Positions 1 through 11,144 of a DNA stretch of 64,000 nt are shown piece by piece. The translations under genes were made by a program, and so were the position numbers. The stretch is from assembly GCA_025529335.1 (NCBI GenBank), contig JAMYHX010000077.1, positions 1 through 64,000 of the forward strand. Direction: 5' to 3'. Source of the DNA: Rhizopus sp. PT2906. Its lineage: Eukaryota > Mucoromycota > Mucoromycetes > Mucorales > Rhizopodaceae. The notes beneath the pieces are model-generated. The model had not been told where the DNA came from. It searched no databases and saw only the letters and a list, made by a program, of their open reading frames with translations. How positions within the stretch are numbered: position 1 is the first letter of the stretch; each line of letters starts with the position of its first letter.

Positions 1-589
1 CTTTTTACGCAAATAATCTTTTTATTTTATGACAACATTTTATAAAATTGATGTCAATAATTAATAAAAATACAGTACTTACAGGCGAAAGTTTTCAGAA
101 TGGCCAGAAGCCCAAGCATAACTTTGGTATGATCAAAAACAACTTTTCTTGAGTTGCTCAAGCCAGAGCAGAAGAAACCTCAAAGAGCAAAGGTTCTTGC
201 TTGTCAGCATCGGTTCGTATTTTGCCATCTACGTAATATTTGAAGCGATTGTCCGGCAATCCTTGTCTGCTTATTTGTTCAGTCATAGAAGTCAGTTCAA
301 GTTCTCCAGGCACAAAAGTAACATCATACTTTATAGTACGAAGCATTCGCAAACATATTTGTAAGCAAGGTTTTATCAAGTTGCTGTTGAGGCATGTCTT
401 GGACTCGGACAATGTCTCACCGACATCGTCTTATATCTCTTCTCCACTATGGTAATGTTGTCAGTAAAAATCTAAAATTACTTTTGTGCAGCTTACAATA
501 AAGTGAAGAAGTCAACTTGTGCCTTCTTCCCAATCGCACTTCCCTCGGTACAACATAAGGCTTCAATTGATTCCAGCATAGAATTACGA
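1..589. other. Left edge: unassigned relic sequence
   Basis: I recognise no intact gene here. Two short minus-strand open stretches (about 158-412 and 447-647) look protein-like, with phrases such as YDVTFVPGELELTS and KYYVDGKIRTDADKQ. They sit in different frames, lack a convincing splice join and match no family I know. The adjoining 590-758 block is a dispersed repeat, so this is probably decayed mobile-element or broken host coding sequence. Low confidence in any function. Confidence 0.3.
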
Positions 590-758
590 TTGGTCTATTA
601 ATTGGCAGATAAGCGGCTCTACCCACCATCTGGGATGTCGTCAACAAAACCTTTCAATGTGTGGTATCACGCTAAACTTACTCAGGAATGGATGTGGAAT
701 ACCATTTTATAAAGTCGTCATAGCATTAGTCTAATTTCTGGTGCATATAGTGTTGGCC
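590..758 (-). repeat. Dispersed TIR repeat, copy 1 (partial)
   Basis: Read on the minus strand from 758, the block opens with a 34-base terminus (725-758) that matches the 3' terminus of copy 3 (41127-41160) at 32 of 34 positions. Further in, the stretch with key words TTTAGCGTGATACCACACATTG and then GGTTTTGTTGACGACATC parallels 8578-8625 of copy 2. No second terminus is visible towards 500, so the copy looks truncated or fused to the relic DNA at the left edge. Confidence 0.6.
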
Positions 759-861
759 ATTTAAAAGCTAACCGCAAGTTTCTAAAAGTCAATATTTTTT
801 ATTCGTAAATATAAAAGAAAGAAATGCAAGAATAGTAGTGGTTTCTGATAAAACATTGTAT

Positions 862-2206
862 TTATTTATAGAATTCAAAGTTGGAATCTTCCTTCTTTAC
901 ATTAGCTTTGTAACCTTTTTCCAAATCTTTACTCAAAATAACATAACGATTCTTTCTGACTGCATGCATACCAGCTTCTTGACAGATGGCTGCAATTTCT
1001 GCTCCGGATAGTTTATCAGGTCGTGAAACAACTATTAAACATGATTAGCCTCTATAATTTCATATTCATATAAACCACTTACAGTCTTCCAAGTCCACTT
1101 CTTCAGACAAGTTCATCTTTGATGTAATTGTTTGGAAAATAAGACGCTTTTGACGACGATCTGGCGTAGGGAATTCAATCTTTCTGTCAAGACGTCCAGG
1201 ACGTAATAAAGCAGGATCTAATGTGTCTGCACGGTTGGTGGCCATGATGACTTTAACATTTGATGTTTGATCAAAACCGTCCATTTGGTTGAGTAATTCC
1301 AGTAAGATACGTTGCACTTCTCTATCCGCACCCGTTTGAGCATCAAAACGTTTTGTAGCAATTGCATCAATTTCGTCAATAAAGACAATTGAAGGAGAGT
1401 TTTCACGAGCCAGTCTGAATACATCACGAACCATGCGAGGACCTTCACCAAGGTATTTCTGTACAAACTCTGATCCAACCACACGAATGAAGCTGGCTGT
1501 TGTGTGGTGCGCGACTGCTTTAACGAGCATGGTTTTACCAGTACCTGGAGGACCATACAAGAGAACACCTCTCGGAGGATCAATACCAATTTGACGATAG
1601 AGATCAAAGTGAGTCAAGGGTAATTCTACTGCTTCTCTGATTTCTTGCTTCTGAATATCCAAACCACCCACATCTGAATAAGCTACATCAGGCTTCTCAT
1701 CAGCTCCTAAAAGTGCAATGCTGCTATCAGCTTCTGGTGGTAAAACGTCAACAAGCGCATTCGAATGACGGTGTAAGGCAACCGAAGAACTTGGTTTTAG
1801 TAATTCACGATCAATTGTACTAAGGATGCGAACAACGTAATTAGAGCCAGTTGTTGAACCCACAATACCGGTATGTTGATCAATGGGTTCCAAGAATTGA
1901 CCCAACACGAGTGGAACTGACTTGATACGCTTGACTTCTTCTTGTGCTCGAACAAGTTCTCTCTTCAAATTCTTTTGTTCATCTTTGATGTATTCTTCTT
2001 GGAGTTCAATGAACTCTATATCTCTCTGAAGCTTCTTTAACTTAACATACAAGTCTTTCTCCGATAAGTCTTCAAGTTGTTCTCCTTTTGGAAGGATGGT
2101 CGTGCTTGTTTCTTTGACCTATTTTTTTTATATAATGTTAGTACATGTCGTGATGAATGCAGGATTATGTTACTTCTTGTTTAATCTGAATTCCAATTTC
2201 CTCCAT
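862..2206 (-). CDS. RPT3: 26S proteasome regulatory ATPase Rpt3 (PSMC4)
   Basis: AAA+ ATPase subunit of the 19S proteasome base, which unfolds ubiquitylated substrates and threads them into the 20S core. The order is typical: an N-terminal coiled coil, an OB-fold ([23 protein letters not shown]), then the AAA domain with Walker A GPPGTGKT, Walker B IVFIDEID, sensor MATNR and arginine finger LRPGRLDR. Three exons join cleanly. Exon 1 starts at 2206 ([11 protein letters not shown]). A small intron near 2110-2170 precedes the main exon. A second intron at about 1030-1082 precedes a C-terminal exon ending NFEFYK, close to the EFYK end of animal Rpt3. About 415 residues, as usual for the family. 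It is intact and very likely functional. Confidence 0.96.
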
Positions 2207-2369
2207 AGTTTATAGCTTGAATATTTTGGTTTATTTGATTAGAGAAAGAAAATATATATATAAAAAAACAAGCAACGCGTAATTCTCACTGTCGATATCG
2301 GACTTGAACTTGGACTGAGTAGACACACGTACACCATCACCGAATGGTGACGTAAGTCTGAAGGGCCAA

Positions 2370-3483
2370 TCAAAGTGGCTGGGAAGTGGCTTGATCACCA
2401 CCAGAGGTTGACACTCTTTTTAAAGAGGGATGTCTTGATAAAATGCTATAGTTTGACTCTACATAAGACACCAGGATGGAGCGTATACTCAAAGCAGCAT
2501 TTATATCCCTTTGCCATACCTATTATTACTCATTAAAATTAATGCTCTTATCATTTACATTGCACTTACGATATCACGGTCATTTACAGCTGGACACAAG
2601 TGACAATGCTTCAACTGATACATGACCGGAGGATAGCCTTCAGATAAAGTTTAGTAATAGCCCTACTATATAACTTTATGCGCAATTCTACTTACTGCTG
2701 GGTTCTCTTTGTGAACACTCCGATGTTCGACAAACGATCCTCTTGTTATCGTCCAAACATCGTAGAGAAGCATTTTTTTCTCCTCTCAGACGAACTTTCT
2801 TTTTCCTTTTGAACATAAAAAAAGTTAAAGCTATTTAATGTTACAAATACAATGATCTGCTTACTTGTGATTGCAAACAAGTTTTTGTCTTTCGTATTTG
2901 TTCTCGAGACGTCGGTGGCAGATCTTCTTGTGGAATCAAATTCTTCAAAACAATCATTGATATTCTTGGAGAATTTCTACATACATTTCATTAGTGATTA
3001 AGAATTTGATATAACTTTGACTTACAATTCTTTCATTACGCTTGTCTTTATCGTCTGCTACTTTTCGATACAAATGAGTCCAAAGCTTGGGCGTCATAAT
3101 CAACGGGAAGTCACTGCTAGAAAACCCATTTTCAATCCATTTGCTCACTATAAAAAGACCAAAGTTTATTGCATCTGCTCTCAAGATTGAGAACTCTTCT
3201 GATACTTGTCGAAGTATTTGCTATGTATAAGAGTATAGTTATTTAATACCATCCATAACAGTAAGGTGTTTATGATTTTAGGTTTTATTCTTACACGATA
3301 TTCTTTATAGTCATTTTTTAATAAAGAAGATAGTTTGCATCTTCTCAAAATATATTTATCTGAAGGATTCAGAACAATGTCTTTTATAGTTTTTTGTTTT
3401 TTAGGTAATGAAAGAGGGTTTGTAGAGGATGAAACTCTTTTACCTATACAACTTATTAGTAATTCATGTAAGATGTAGTACAT
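2370..3483 (-). pseudogene. TnpB/Fanzor-like transposon protein relic
   Basis: On the minus strand, several short open stretches run from 3483 to a stop at 2370. The 5' part (3483-2954) is unrecognised. The 3' part carries an HCHLCPAVNDRDI stretch (around 2570-2610). A canonical 50-nt intron (2520-2569, GTAAGT...AATAG) then joins in frame to VWQRDINAALSIRSIL, whose WQRDINAA codons lie at 2494-2517. A Cys pair followed by W-x-RD-x-NAA is the zinc ribbon plus last RuvC aspartate of IS605-OrfB/TnpB and their eukaryotic Fanzor relatives. The upstream RuvC-I and RuvC-II motifs were not found and the frame is broken near 2750, so the copy appears dead and internally deleted. Family assignment is by motif only. 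Confidence 0.6.
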
Positions 3484-3779
3484 ATGAACACTTTACGAGG
3501 CATGTTGATATTACGAATGAAAGAAAAAAGAAAGATACGACAGCAGTTTTTCTTTGTCGAATGCTTTGGACAACTTTTTTGACAACATAATTGTTATATG
3601 TCAGAAAAACGATTAGCTTTTATAAATTTTCTTATCAAGTTTGTAATGATGTATATTTAAAGCAGAACAAGTACGAATTAGAGATATATTGACAGAATTG
3701 GTATCCTAATGATGTTCTTATATTATATAAAGAGGATTATATGTAAAGGAGCCTTCAGATGGTTTATTAACAAAAAAGT

Positions 3780-4960
3780 GATTGTGGAAAATTATATACC
3801 AAGAGTTGAATGAAGCTAGAGGAAGACCACGAGCTGGATATCTTTGGAAAACCTTGTATGATTGTCATCCCACATGGAACAAGCGACTATATTGACTTTG
3901 CAGTAAAGGAGCAAGAAGATTAGATATCAGCTAGTCATTACCAAAGTAAAGACGACGATGTAGGAAAGTAGCAGAGCTGTATACTAGAAAGATTGACCAA
4001 TTCATTCAAAAATTCAGTATATATCCAGCATTTATATTTTATTTTAAAAACTATTACTTAGAGCACGAACGCGTCTTTAAGTGGGCCGGAGCCTACCAAA
4101 TACAGATTTTCACCAATATGGAAACGAACAACTATATTGAGTTGGCACAACCAGTTGAAGACAAACTACTTACAAAGAAAGAGGAATAGAAGACTGGATC
4201 GCTTAATTTTTATCTTGATTGATGATGTTCATGCCGATTTTATGCACAATACCGCAAGGATGACCGCTAATATCGAACGTATGAGCTCAGAGACTAGAGA
4301 GGCAAGAAAGAGAATGATTGCATCAGAAGAGATCAATGAGCTGTCATTAGAAGATATGGTGCAGAAAGTGTATATCGATGAAGAAGTTTGCTATATTGTC
4401 AAGTCTTTCAAGGTGGAAGTCGTATACAATATATCAACTGAGCAAGGAATGATGACTGCGTGCAATTGTATAGCCTTTCAACGAAATAGGCATGTCTGTA
4501 AGCATATGAATTTGGTTTATCGCTTCGATAAAAGCTGTGTGGTTTATAGCCAAGGTAGATTGTCACGATAGTAATAGGAGAAATGCTACAGTGTACTTAT
4601 GTTACTTAGGAATTAACTCTAGCTTGAGGTTCATACGATGGGTGAGACAGCGCTTATCCAGAATACTGTAGAGAATGATCATATCGAAACAGTTACTGAT
4701 AGCTCTGATGTGCTTCAATCAGAGGTACCAACTGAAGGTAGAAGTAGAACGGATGAGGTGTTGACAAGCATTACAAGTGTATGCAGACAAGCTTCAGAAA
4801 GTCGTATACAATTAACGACAGGCTATTACAAGTATATAATGAACTAAGACAGTTGTTGTCAGCGAATGAAGAGATGCAGCTTCCACCAAATATAAATTTG
4901 CAAACACAAAGAAGATAAAGCATAAAAATTCTTATTTCAAAGCCATACAAGTCAGCCACT
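3780..4960 (+). pseudogene. MULE-type transposase relic with SWIM zinc finger
   Basis: The clearest stretch is 4137-4571 (144 residues), whose C-terminal part has CNCIAFQRNRHVCKHM. This fits CxCx(n)CxH, the SWIM zinc finger found after the DDE domain of Mutator-like transposases. Upstream in-frame words (KWAGAYQIQIFTNMETNNYIE near 4080-4140, and a short open stretch near 3810-3920) and a downstream tail (4638-4847) look like parts of the same protein split by stops and frame changes. I see no DDE catalytic region. A plausible host-domesticated fragment cannot be excluded, but the broken frames favour a dead element. It lies next to another relic (2370-3483). Confidence 0.6.
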
Positions 4961-5106
4961 CCAAATTTTAAAGTTCAGAAAGGGGGCAAAATAAGTAAAT
5001 CGGTCGATATTTGAAACGTCATCACTCTGCAAATTCAGTAGCCGATCAAATATCCATTTTAGGGAACCTACAATTTTAGTTGGTTTTTTCTTTCTTAGAA
5101 TTATTA

Positions 5107-6584
5107 TGTCTGACGATTTTGAAGATATTCCAGAGCTTGTGCCTGCAGACAACATTGAAATAAGGTAAACATGACAAAAAATATTAAAAACAAGAAAACT
5201 GAGCATTTAAACCGGGTAATAGCAATGAACCTATAGAACAACAAAGTACCACAAACACCAAGATTCCAGTCACCATCGTCACAGGTAAAAGCATTAACGC
5301 ATAACAGCTTGAAAAAGCCTTACAGACTGAACATAGGCTTTTTGGGAAGTGGTAAAACGACACTGTTGAATTATATTTTAACGGAAAAGCACGACAAGAA
5401 AATCGCGGTTATTCTAAATGAATTTGGTGATAGTAAGAAAAAAGTGTATGACAGCAACAATGCATGAAAATAACCTAAATATAAGGTAGTGACATCGAAA
5501 AGAGTCTGTCGGTCAACCAGGATGGTAATTTATATGAAGAATGGCTGGAGCTAAGAAATGGGTGCTTATGTTGTTCTACAAAGTAAGAAATGTGTAAAAA
5601 TTGTAATCATGTGTATTTATTCATTTAAAAAAGGGATGTCGGTGTAAAGGCGATAGAAAACCTAATGGAGAAGAAAGGCAAGTTTGATTATATCCTTTTG
5701 GAGACAAGTGGTTTGGCAGATCCTGGTCCTATAGCATCCATGTTTTGGTTGGATGATGGGTTAGGAAGTGAGATTTATCTAGACGGCATTGTCACCTTGG
5801 TAGATGCCAAACATATCAAGGATTATATGAAGGAAGAGAAGAAGGATTTGATGATGAATGAAGCATTAAAGTAAGTATAGTCTTTATATTGTTGGTATGG
5901 TCCTGTCTTACTGTTATTGTAGACAGGTGGCTATTGCTGATCGTATTGTCATCAATAAGAAAGACTTGGTCACAGATGATCAATTACGGCAGCTTCAAGA
6001 AGATTTAAGCTCAATTAACTCTGTAGCTGATATGATGGTAACCGAAAGATCAAGAATTCCCTTGGATTATATCCTAGACATTAAGGCTTATGATGTGAAG
6101 AATGTGGATGCTCTTGTTTATCAAACCAACAAGATAGATGAACATGCCAAGACGCATGCCCATGAAATTAGTCATGTAAAAAAAGAAAGAAAGAGTTAAA
6201 CTAAATGACTAATCACTTAAATAGGAGGTGCAAACTGTATGTATACAATTTGACCAGCAATTAGATAAACTTGAACCATTAGAATATTGGATTCAAGATT
6301 TGCTATGGGAGAAAAAAATACAAGGGATCGAGAGTGATCCTGTTACTGTCCTGAGATTGAAGGGCATCATCTACCCACCTAAAGATAAAACACTCTCAAA
6401 TACCAAGAAAAGACTTGTTATTCAAGGTGTACAGGCTCTCTATGATATTCAAGAAGGATATTCTGAAGTAGAAGAGGAGACAAACACATCTAGTAAAATT
6501 GTGCTTATCGGAAAGAACCTTCAAAAGGATCGACTCTCCCGTTCCCTTGACAACGTTTTAAAAATTAAACATAACATCCTTTAA
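5107..6584 (+). CDS. ZNG1: CobW/COG0523 GTPase, zinc metallochaperone ZNG1 (CBWD)
   Basis: G3E-family GTPase of the ZNG1/CBWD group, which in animals and yeast delivers zinc to methionine aminopeptidase 1. Seven exons splice into one frame. The protein starts [16 protein letters not shown], then [19 protein letters not shown] (Walker A), ILNEFGDSS, the metal-binding RNGCLCCS (CxCC), [12 protein letters not shown] (Walker B/switch), INKKDL (guanine specificity) and a C-terminal CobW_C domain from [13 protein letters not shown] short His-rich linker ([11 protein letters not shown]) lies before the last intron. In human CBWD1 the N-terminal partner-binding motif is CPELVP; here the Cys position is Ile (IPELVP). 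The gene is followed after about 118 bp by ARP1 on the same strand. About 390 residues, intact. Confidence 0.93.
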
Positions 6585-6702
6585 GCTATTGGCTGAGTTT
6601 CCTTTTTATTTAAAAAAGTAAACTCTGTTTGCCCCCCTTCTTTTTTTTTTTCTCTCTTCTTTTTCTCTCTCTTTTTTCTTTTCAGGAACTAGAATATAAA
6701 AG

Positions 6703-8163
6703 ATGAATACAGAGTTTGACGATGTACGTCATGAAAAAATGAATAATACAACAAACAAATATGAATAAAAAACCTATTATTTCATTCTAGGTGTTGACCA
6801 ATCAACCTGTAGTCATTGATAATGTAAACTATTCACGTAATAATAGAATGACAAGAGTAAAAAGATGACTCATCTGTCTTGTTCAGGGCTCTGGTGTAAT
6901 CAAGGCAGGCTTTGCAGGAGAAGAACAACCTAAATGCTTTTTCCCTTCCATGTAAGAAAGTGTCATCATGTTCTTATTCCTACTAATGTCACTTTTAGCG
7001 TTGGACGACCGAAACATGAACGCATTATGGCAGGTGCAGTCGAGGGAGATAACTTTATTGGTAGAAAGGCTCAAGAATTACGTGGCTTACTAAAGATTAG
7101 ATACCCTATTGAGCACGGTATTGTCACAGATTGGGAAGACATGGAACGAATCTGGCAATATATTTACACAGATGAACTCAAGACACTTTCTGAAGAGGTA
7201 AAGGCATAACATGTTAAAGGACAATGACTTAATACAAAACAGCATCCTGTCTTGTTGACTGAAGCGCCCTTGAACCCTCGATCAAATCGGGATACTGCAG
7301 CCCAAATCTTTTTTGAGACTTTCAATGTTCCTGCCTTGTTTACCTCGATTCAGGCTGTACTTAGTTTGTAAGTCATGATGTTATTATTTAATATTTGCCA
7401 ACCGCAAAATTATCTAGGTATTCTTCTGGTAGAACAACAGGCATTGTGCTTGACTCAGGAGATGGCGTAACACATGCAGTACCTGTTTATGAAGGATTTG
7501 CTATTCCTCATGCTATCCGTAGAGTGGATATTGCAGGAAGAGATGTTACTGAATATTTGCAACTTTTATTAAGAAAGTCTGGTTATAACTTCCATACGAC
7601 AGCAGAAAAGGAAGTTGTGCGTATTATCAAAGAAAAGACGTGTTATATTGCATTAAATCCTGTTAAAGAAGAAAAGGAAATAAGCGGTAATATAAATGAT
7701 TTTATATTACCTGATGGCAACATTATCAAGGTAAAAGGGAATACATTCATGCTTTATACGCTCTTTAAACTCTCTCCTTTTATAGCTTGGTGCAGAAAGA
7801 TTCAAAGCACCCGAGATCTTGTTCCAACCAGAGTTAATTGGAGAAGAATATCCTGGTGTCCATCAGATTATTGTTGATTGTATTGGTCGTGCTGATCTTG
7901 ACTTGAGAAAGTCTCTTTATTCTAATGTCGTTCTCTCTGGTGGATCTACCTTGTGTAAGGGATTTGGTGAACGTCTCTTATCCGAAATAAAGCGACTTGC
8001 ATTAAAAGACATAAAGATCAAGATTTATGCTCCCCCTGAAAGAAAATACAGTACATGGATCGGTGGCTCTATTTTGGCTTCTCTCAATACATTCAAAAAG
8101 ATGTGGGTATCAGCTGAAGAATATCAAGAAGATCCAGATATCATTCATAAAAAGACATTTTAA
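6703..8163 (+). CDS. ARP1: Actin-related protein 1 (centractin) of dynactin
   Basis: Arp1 forms the short filament of dynactin, the dynein cofactor for nuclear and vesicle movement along microtubules. The spliced product starts [19 protein letters not shown] and contains the actin-fold phosphate loops ([34 protein letters not shown]), the [10 protein letters not shown] segment and the C-terminal [12 protein letters not shown], ending HKKTF. Vertebrate centractin ends RKTF and shares GRPKHxRxMAGAxEGDxFIG. At least six introns are visible, for example 7198-7244 and 7738-7785. About 380 residues, the normal length. A pyrimidine-rich stretch (6635-6680) precedes the start. Confidence 0.95.
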
Positions 8164-8310
8164 TTTATCTTTTCTTTTGTATACCATTAATTATATTCAA
8201 CACCAATTTCAAGTGATCTTCTTTAACAACATCTTTTCATAAATAAAAAAGAATCAAGATGACTTTAATCGTGTAATGACTTATATGAATAGTCTATCAA
8301 AAGCACAAGA

Positions 8311-8660
8311 GTGAACACTGCGCGCACGATGAAATTCACGAAAGGGTTAATGCTACGAGCGCTTCTTCTCCTATACATGTGTCATCACTCTACCAAAGTT
8401 TAACCTAAGACTGTCCATTGATATAAAATACAAATCTATCATAATTACACATGAGCTAAGTGGTTTTTGTTGATCAAACTGACAATTTAAAACTAGAATA
8501 AAAAGATAGCAACATTTCTTTTTTATCTCTTTCTTCTTGAAAAGAAACAAGCCAAGATGATAATTTTATAAAATCATGTTTAGCTTGGTGCCATACATTG
8601 AAAAGGTTTGTTGACGACATCAGAGGCAGTGCCTGTAACATTAATCCTAAATTATTTCAA
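8311..8660 (+). repeat. Dispersed TIR repeat, copy 2
   Basis: The first 19 bases (8311-8329, GTGAACACTGCGCGCACGA) are identical to the start of copy 4 at 62351. The following GGTTAATGCTACGAG is the family's shared inner-terminal motif. The TTGATCAAACTGACAA block near 8470 recurs at 40996 and 62529, and the GTTGACGACATC block near 8611 recurs in copy 1. No matching right-hand inverted terminus is visible, so the 3' limit is approximate and the copy is probably truncated. Confidence 0.65.
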
Positions 8661-9502
8661 ATAAAAGATCACATCAATAAGCTTACAAAGATCGCCTCTG
8701 TTGCTAGATCACTATTTGATGTTATTATCTAAGTAATGATGCTTGCTGTAAATATTAATAAATGTTTAGGTACGAAATAATATAACAACCGAGTTTGGGA
8801 AGAAGTATGGTAGGTATTGGGAACAAAAGACTGATCAAACAAGTATGCAAAGACGACTTAGGACCTAAAATCAACAGACAATAGAACGTCTCAATCAAAT
8901 TACGAATAATGAGATAATAAGACTTGTCGAACAGGTTCGTGTTACTTTTATACATCAATGTGCGTCAATCCATAGCAGCTCAATTCATTGATTTCATAAA
9001 CTACTTTGGCCTACAACTTGGATGAAGCTTATTGCAAATCATTGATTTATCATCAACAACGGCTCTGGATACATTGAAACTAGGGATTCCAATTGATCAA
9101 TTTAACGCAATAACTGAGACAACTCAAGTCGATTCGATTCCAGATGTCTGCTTATGCAAATGGTATTAGCAATGCCCTCGATAAAACACCTTCATCAATC
9201 CAGAAATTACGTGAAACACTATATCATGTTGGATTTCGTAAAGATGTTAATCTTATCGCCCACGATGATGCTAATTTCATGAAAATAAATACAAGATTTT
9301 TCATATATCTCATTTGTTTACTTCTTGTGCGCTTTCTGCCTCTCTCTCTCTCAAGTTTGTTGTCTGAAATAATCATCAGTGTATGAATAAAGCGCACCTT
9401 CTTTCCCCTTTATTTCAAAGTCACGTTCTTTTTTTTTTTTGTTGGGCTATTATTATTTTTTTTTTTTTGTTCCCTTTTATAAACGCGTTCATAAAATAAA
9501 AG
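8661..9502. other. Unassigned DNA between repeat copy 2 and CDT1
   Basis: No intact gene recognised. A plus-strand stretch (9144-9386) begins MSAYANGISNALDKTPSSIQ but ends in a low-complexity hydrophobic tail. An upstream stretch near 8950-9025 reads INVRQSIAAQFIDFINYFGLQLG before a stop. These look like decayed coding sequence of unknown origin. T-rich runs at 9427-9470 lie about 35-75 bp upstream of the CDT1 start and may be part of its promoter. Confidence 0.35.
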
Positions 9503-11032
9503 ATGAAAGTGCAAGGACGCTTAGAGTTTCGAACAAGAGTAATAATAAGAAGACAGTAAACTATTATTCATATACTCATATATACAATAGCGAAATGTAA
9601 CTAGACGAGCTGAAGTTATTTCAAATAATGCTCTAATGGAAGGTAAAGCATTTAGAGCAGCTGACGATGTAAGTTCAAAAGATGTTTACAAGACAACTAT
9701 CTAACTTTTTTCATAGATTATCTTGAAACCAACTGTAAGGATATAAATATATACACACAAAAGATAACATATTGACATGCTTATAGGTTTCCCTAACACG
9801 AAAGAGTGCACGCATTGCCAGTAAAACATTAAAACAAATAGAATTACCATTTAAGAAAGACGAACAATTGGAAGACAAGAAACGTAAAAATGACACAGAA
9901 GAGACCATTTCAAACAAGAAACAAAAAACAGAGGTCAATATTCCCAAAGAGATTATAACAGATGAACTACAAAAAGAGACAAAAGAACAAGTGACTGAAC
10001 AAATTCAGAAAGAAAAAGTTACAGTACAAGCTCAGAAAGAAACAGTGACTGAGCAAGTTCAAGAAGAAGAAAAGGCCATTGTACAAGTTCAGGAAGAAGA
10101 AAGAGTGGTTGTTGTAGAAGAAAAATGTATGAAATCATCGAACAAAGAAATAACGACTACCATGCTTGATAAAAGTGACAACATCGTAAAAGGATCACAT
10201 GATACAAACAACCTTAAAGATATCAGTACAAGAGATAACAATGAAATGATACCTCCTATAGAACAATCATCCAAGACCCAAGATGACAATAAGCATCACA
10301 CTTCATCAGATGCGCCTTTCAAAACATATGTGTCTTTGGCTGATAAACAAAGAATTGAAGATGAAAAGCTGATTATTACCAGTGTCCGTAAAGCACTCGA
10401 TATCGTCATCACTGATCGTGTTGCTCGTAACCAACCTACTCTATACCATCAAACAGAAGCCATACTAAGAAACATAACGGGAAGAAATGTAAAGATGTCA
10501 CATATTTGTAAAATTATGTATCTTGCTCCTCGATTGTATTCAGTAGAGGCCAAGGAATTAAGAACATATGGCGGCAAAATTAATGAAGACTTCTTGATCG
10601 AATTTGGCAAGGAATGGAGAGTACCTTTAGTTGGAAAAGATTTACAACTACGAGCGGATATGTTGCGTGAGGCTGTTGATAGATACTTTAATGAACATCC
10701 AGAGCATGATGCTACTGTCCCTGAAGCTCCACTGCCAAGATTACGAGCTGTAGTAAATAAAGATGAATGGGAAAAGCAAGCCAATCTGCCACAGGGTGTA
10801 AGTAACATTGAATGACAACATACGTTTTACCAACATGTATATGTAGATCAAAAAACTGTTGGAAGCACATAAAGCTGTCAAGCAAGAACGAATAGAGCAA
10901 CAAAAGCCAAAACCAACACCTCAGGGTTCAGTCAAGGAGAGATTTGAAGCTCTTCGTGCTAGAGTAAGTGTAGATGACAATGTTTATTCATAAACTAACA
11001 ATATACACTAGTTGGCTTCCAAAAAGAAATAA
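9503..11032 (+). CDS. CDT1: CDT1-like DNA replication licensing factor
   Basis: CDT1 loads the MCM2-7 helicase at origins together with ORC and CDC6. Exons join from a start at 9503 (MKVQGRLEFRTRR) through ARIASKTLKQIELPFKKD and a long low-complexity region with repeated VQ-E-K units. The conserved central fold follows: LADKQRIEDEKLIITSVRKA, then TLYHQTEAILRNITGRNVKMSHICKIMYLAPRLY. The latter corresponds to the human CDT1 region with QIKTVYPASYRFRQE. The last exon ends SVKERFEALRARLASKKK. Human CDT1 continues after the equivalent point with a second winged-helix, MCM-binding domain; none is present before the stop. About 430 residues. The family call rests on the central domain and is good rather than certain. 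It converges on eIF4G with 112 bp between stops. Confidence 0.75.
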
Positions 11033-11144
11033 AATGACAAGCTTTTCTCATTGTAATGTGTGCACATTATGAAATAATAATAATAATAATAAAAAACATC
11101 TTCTTTATAAACAACATAATCTAACAAAATGGAATGGACTTTAT

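Noticed and set aside
1218..1607. 129-residue minus-strand open frame inside RPT3
   Set aside because: Out-of-frame shadow of the AAA domain.
5107..8163. ZNG1 and ARP1 as a bacterial-style operon
   Set aside because: Same strand and a 118-bp gap, but both have their own introns and a pyrimidine-rich leader; ordinary compact fungal spacing.
8755..8958. Minus-strand 67-residue open frame
   Set aside because: Hydrophobic, low complexity, no splice context or motif; treated as chance.
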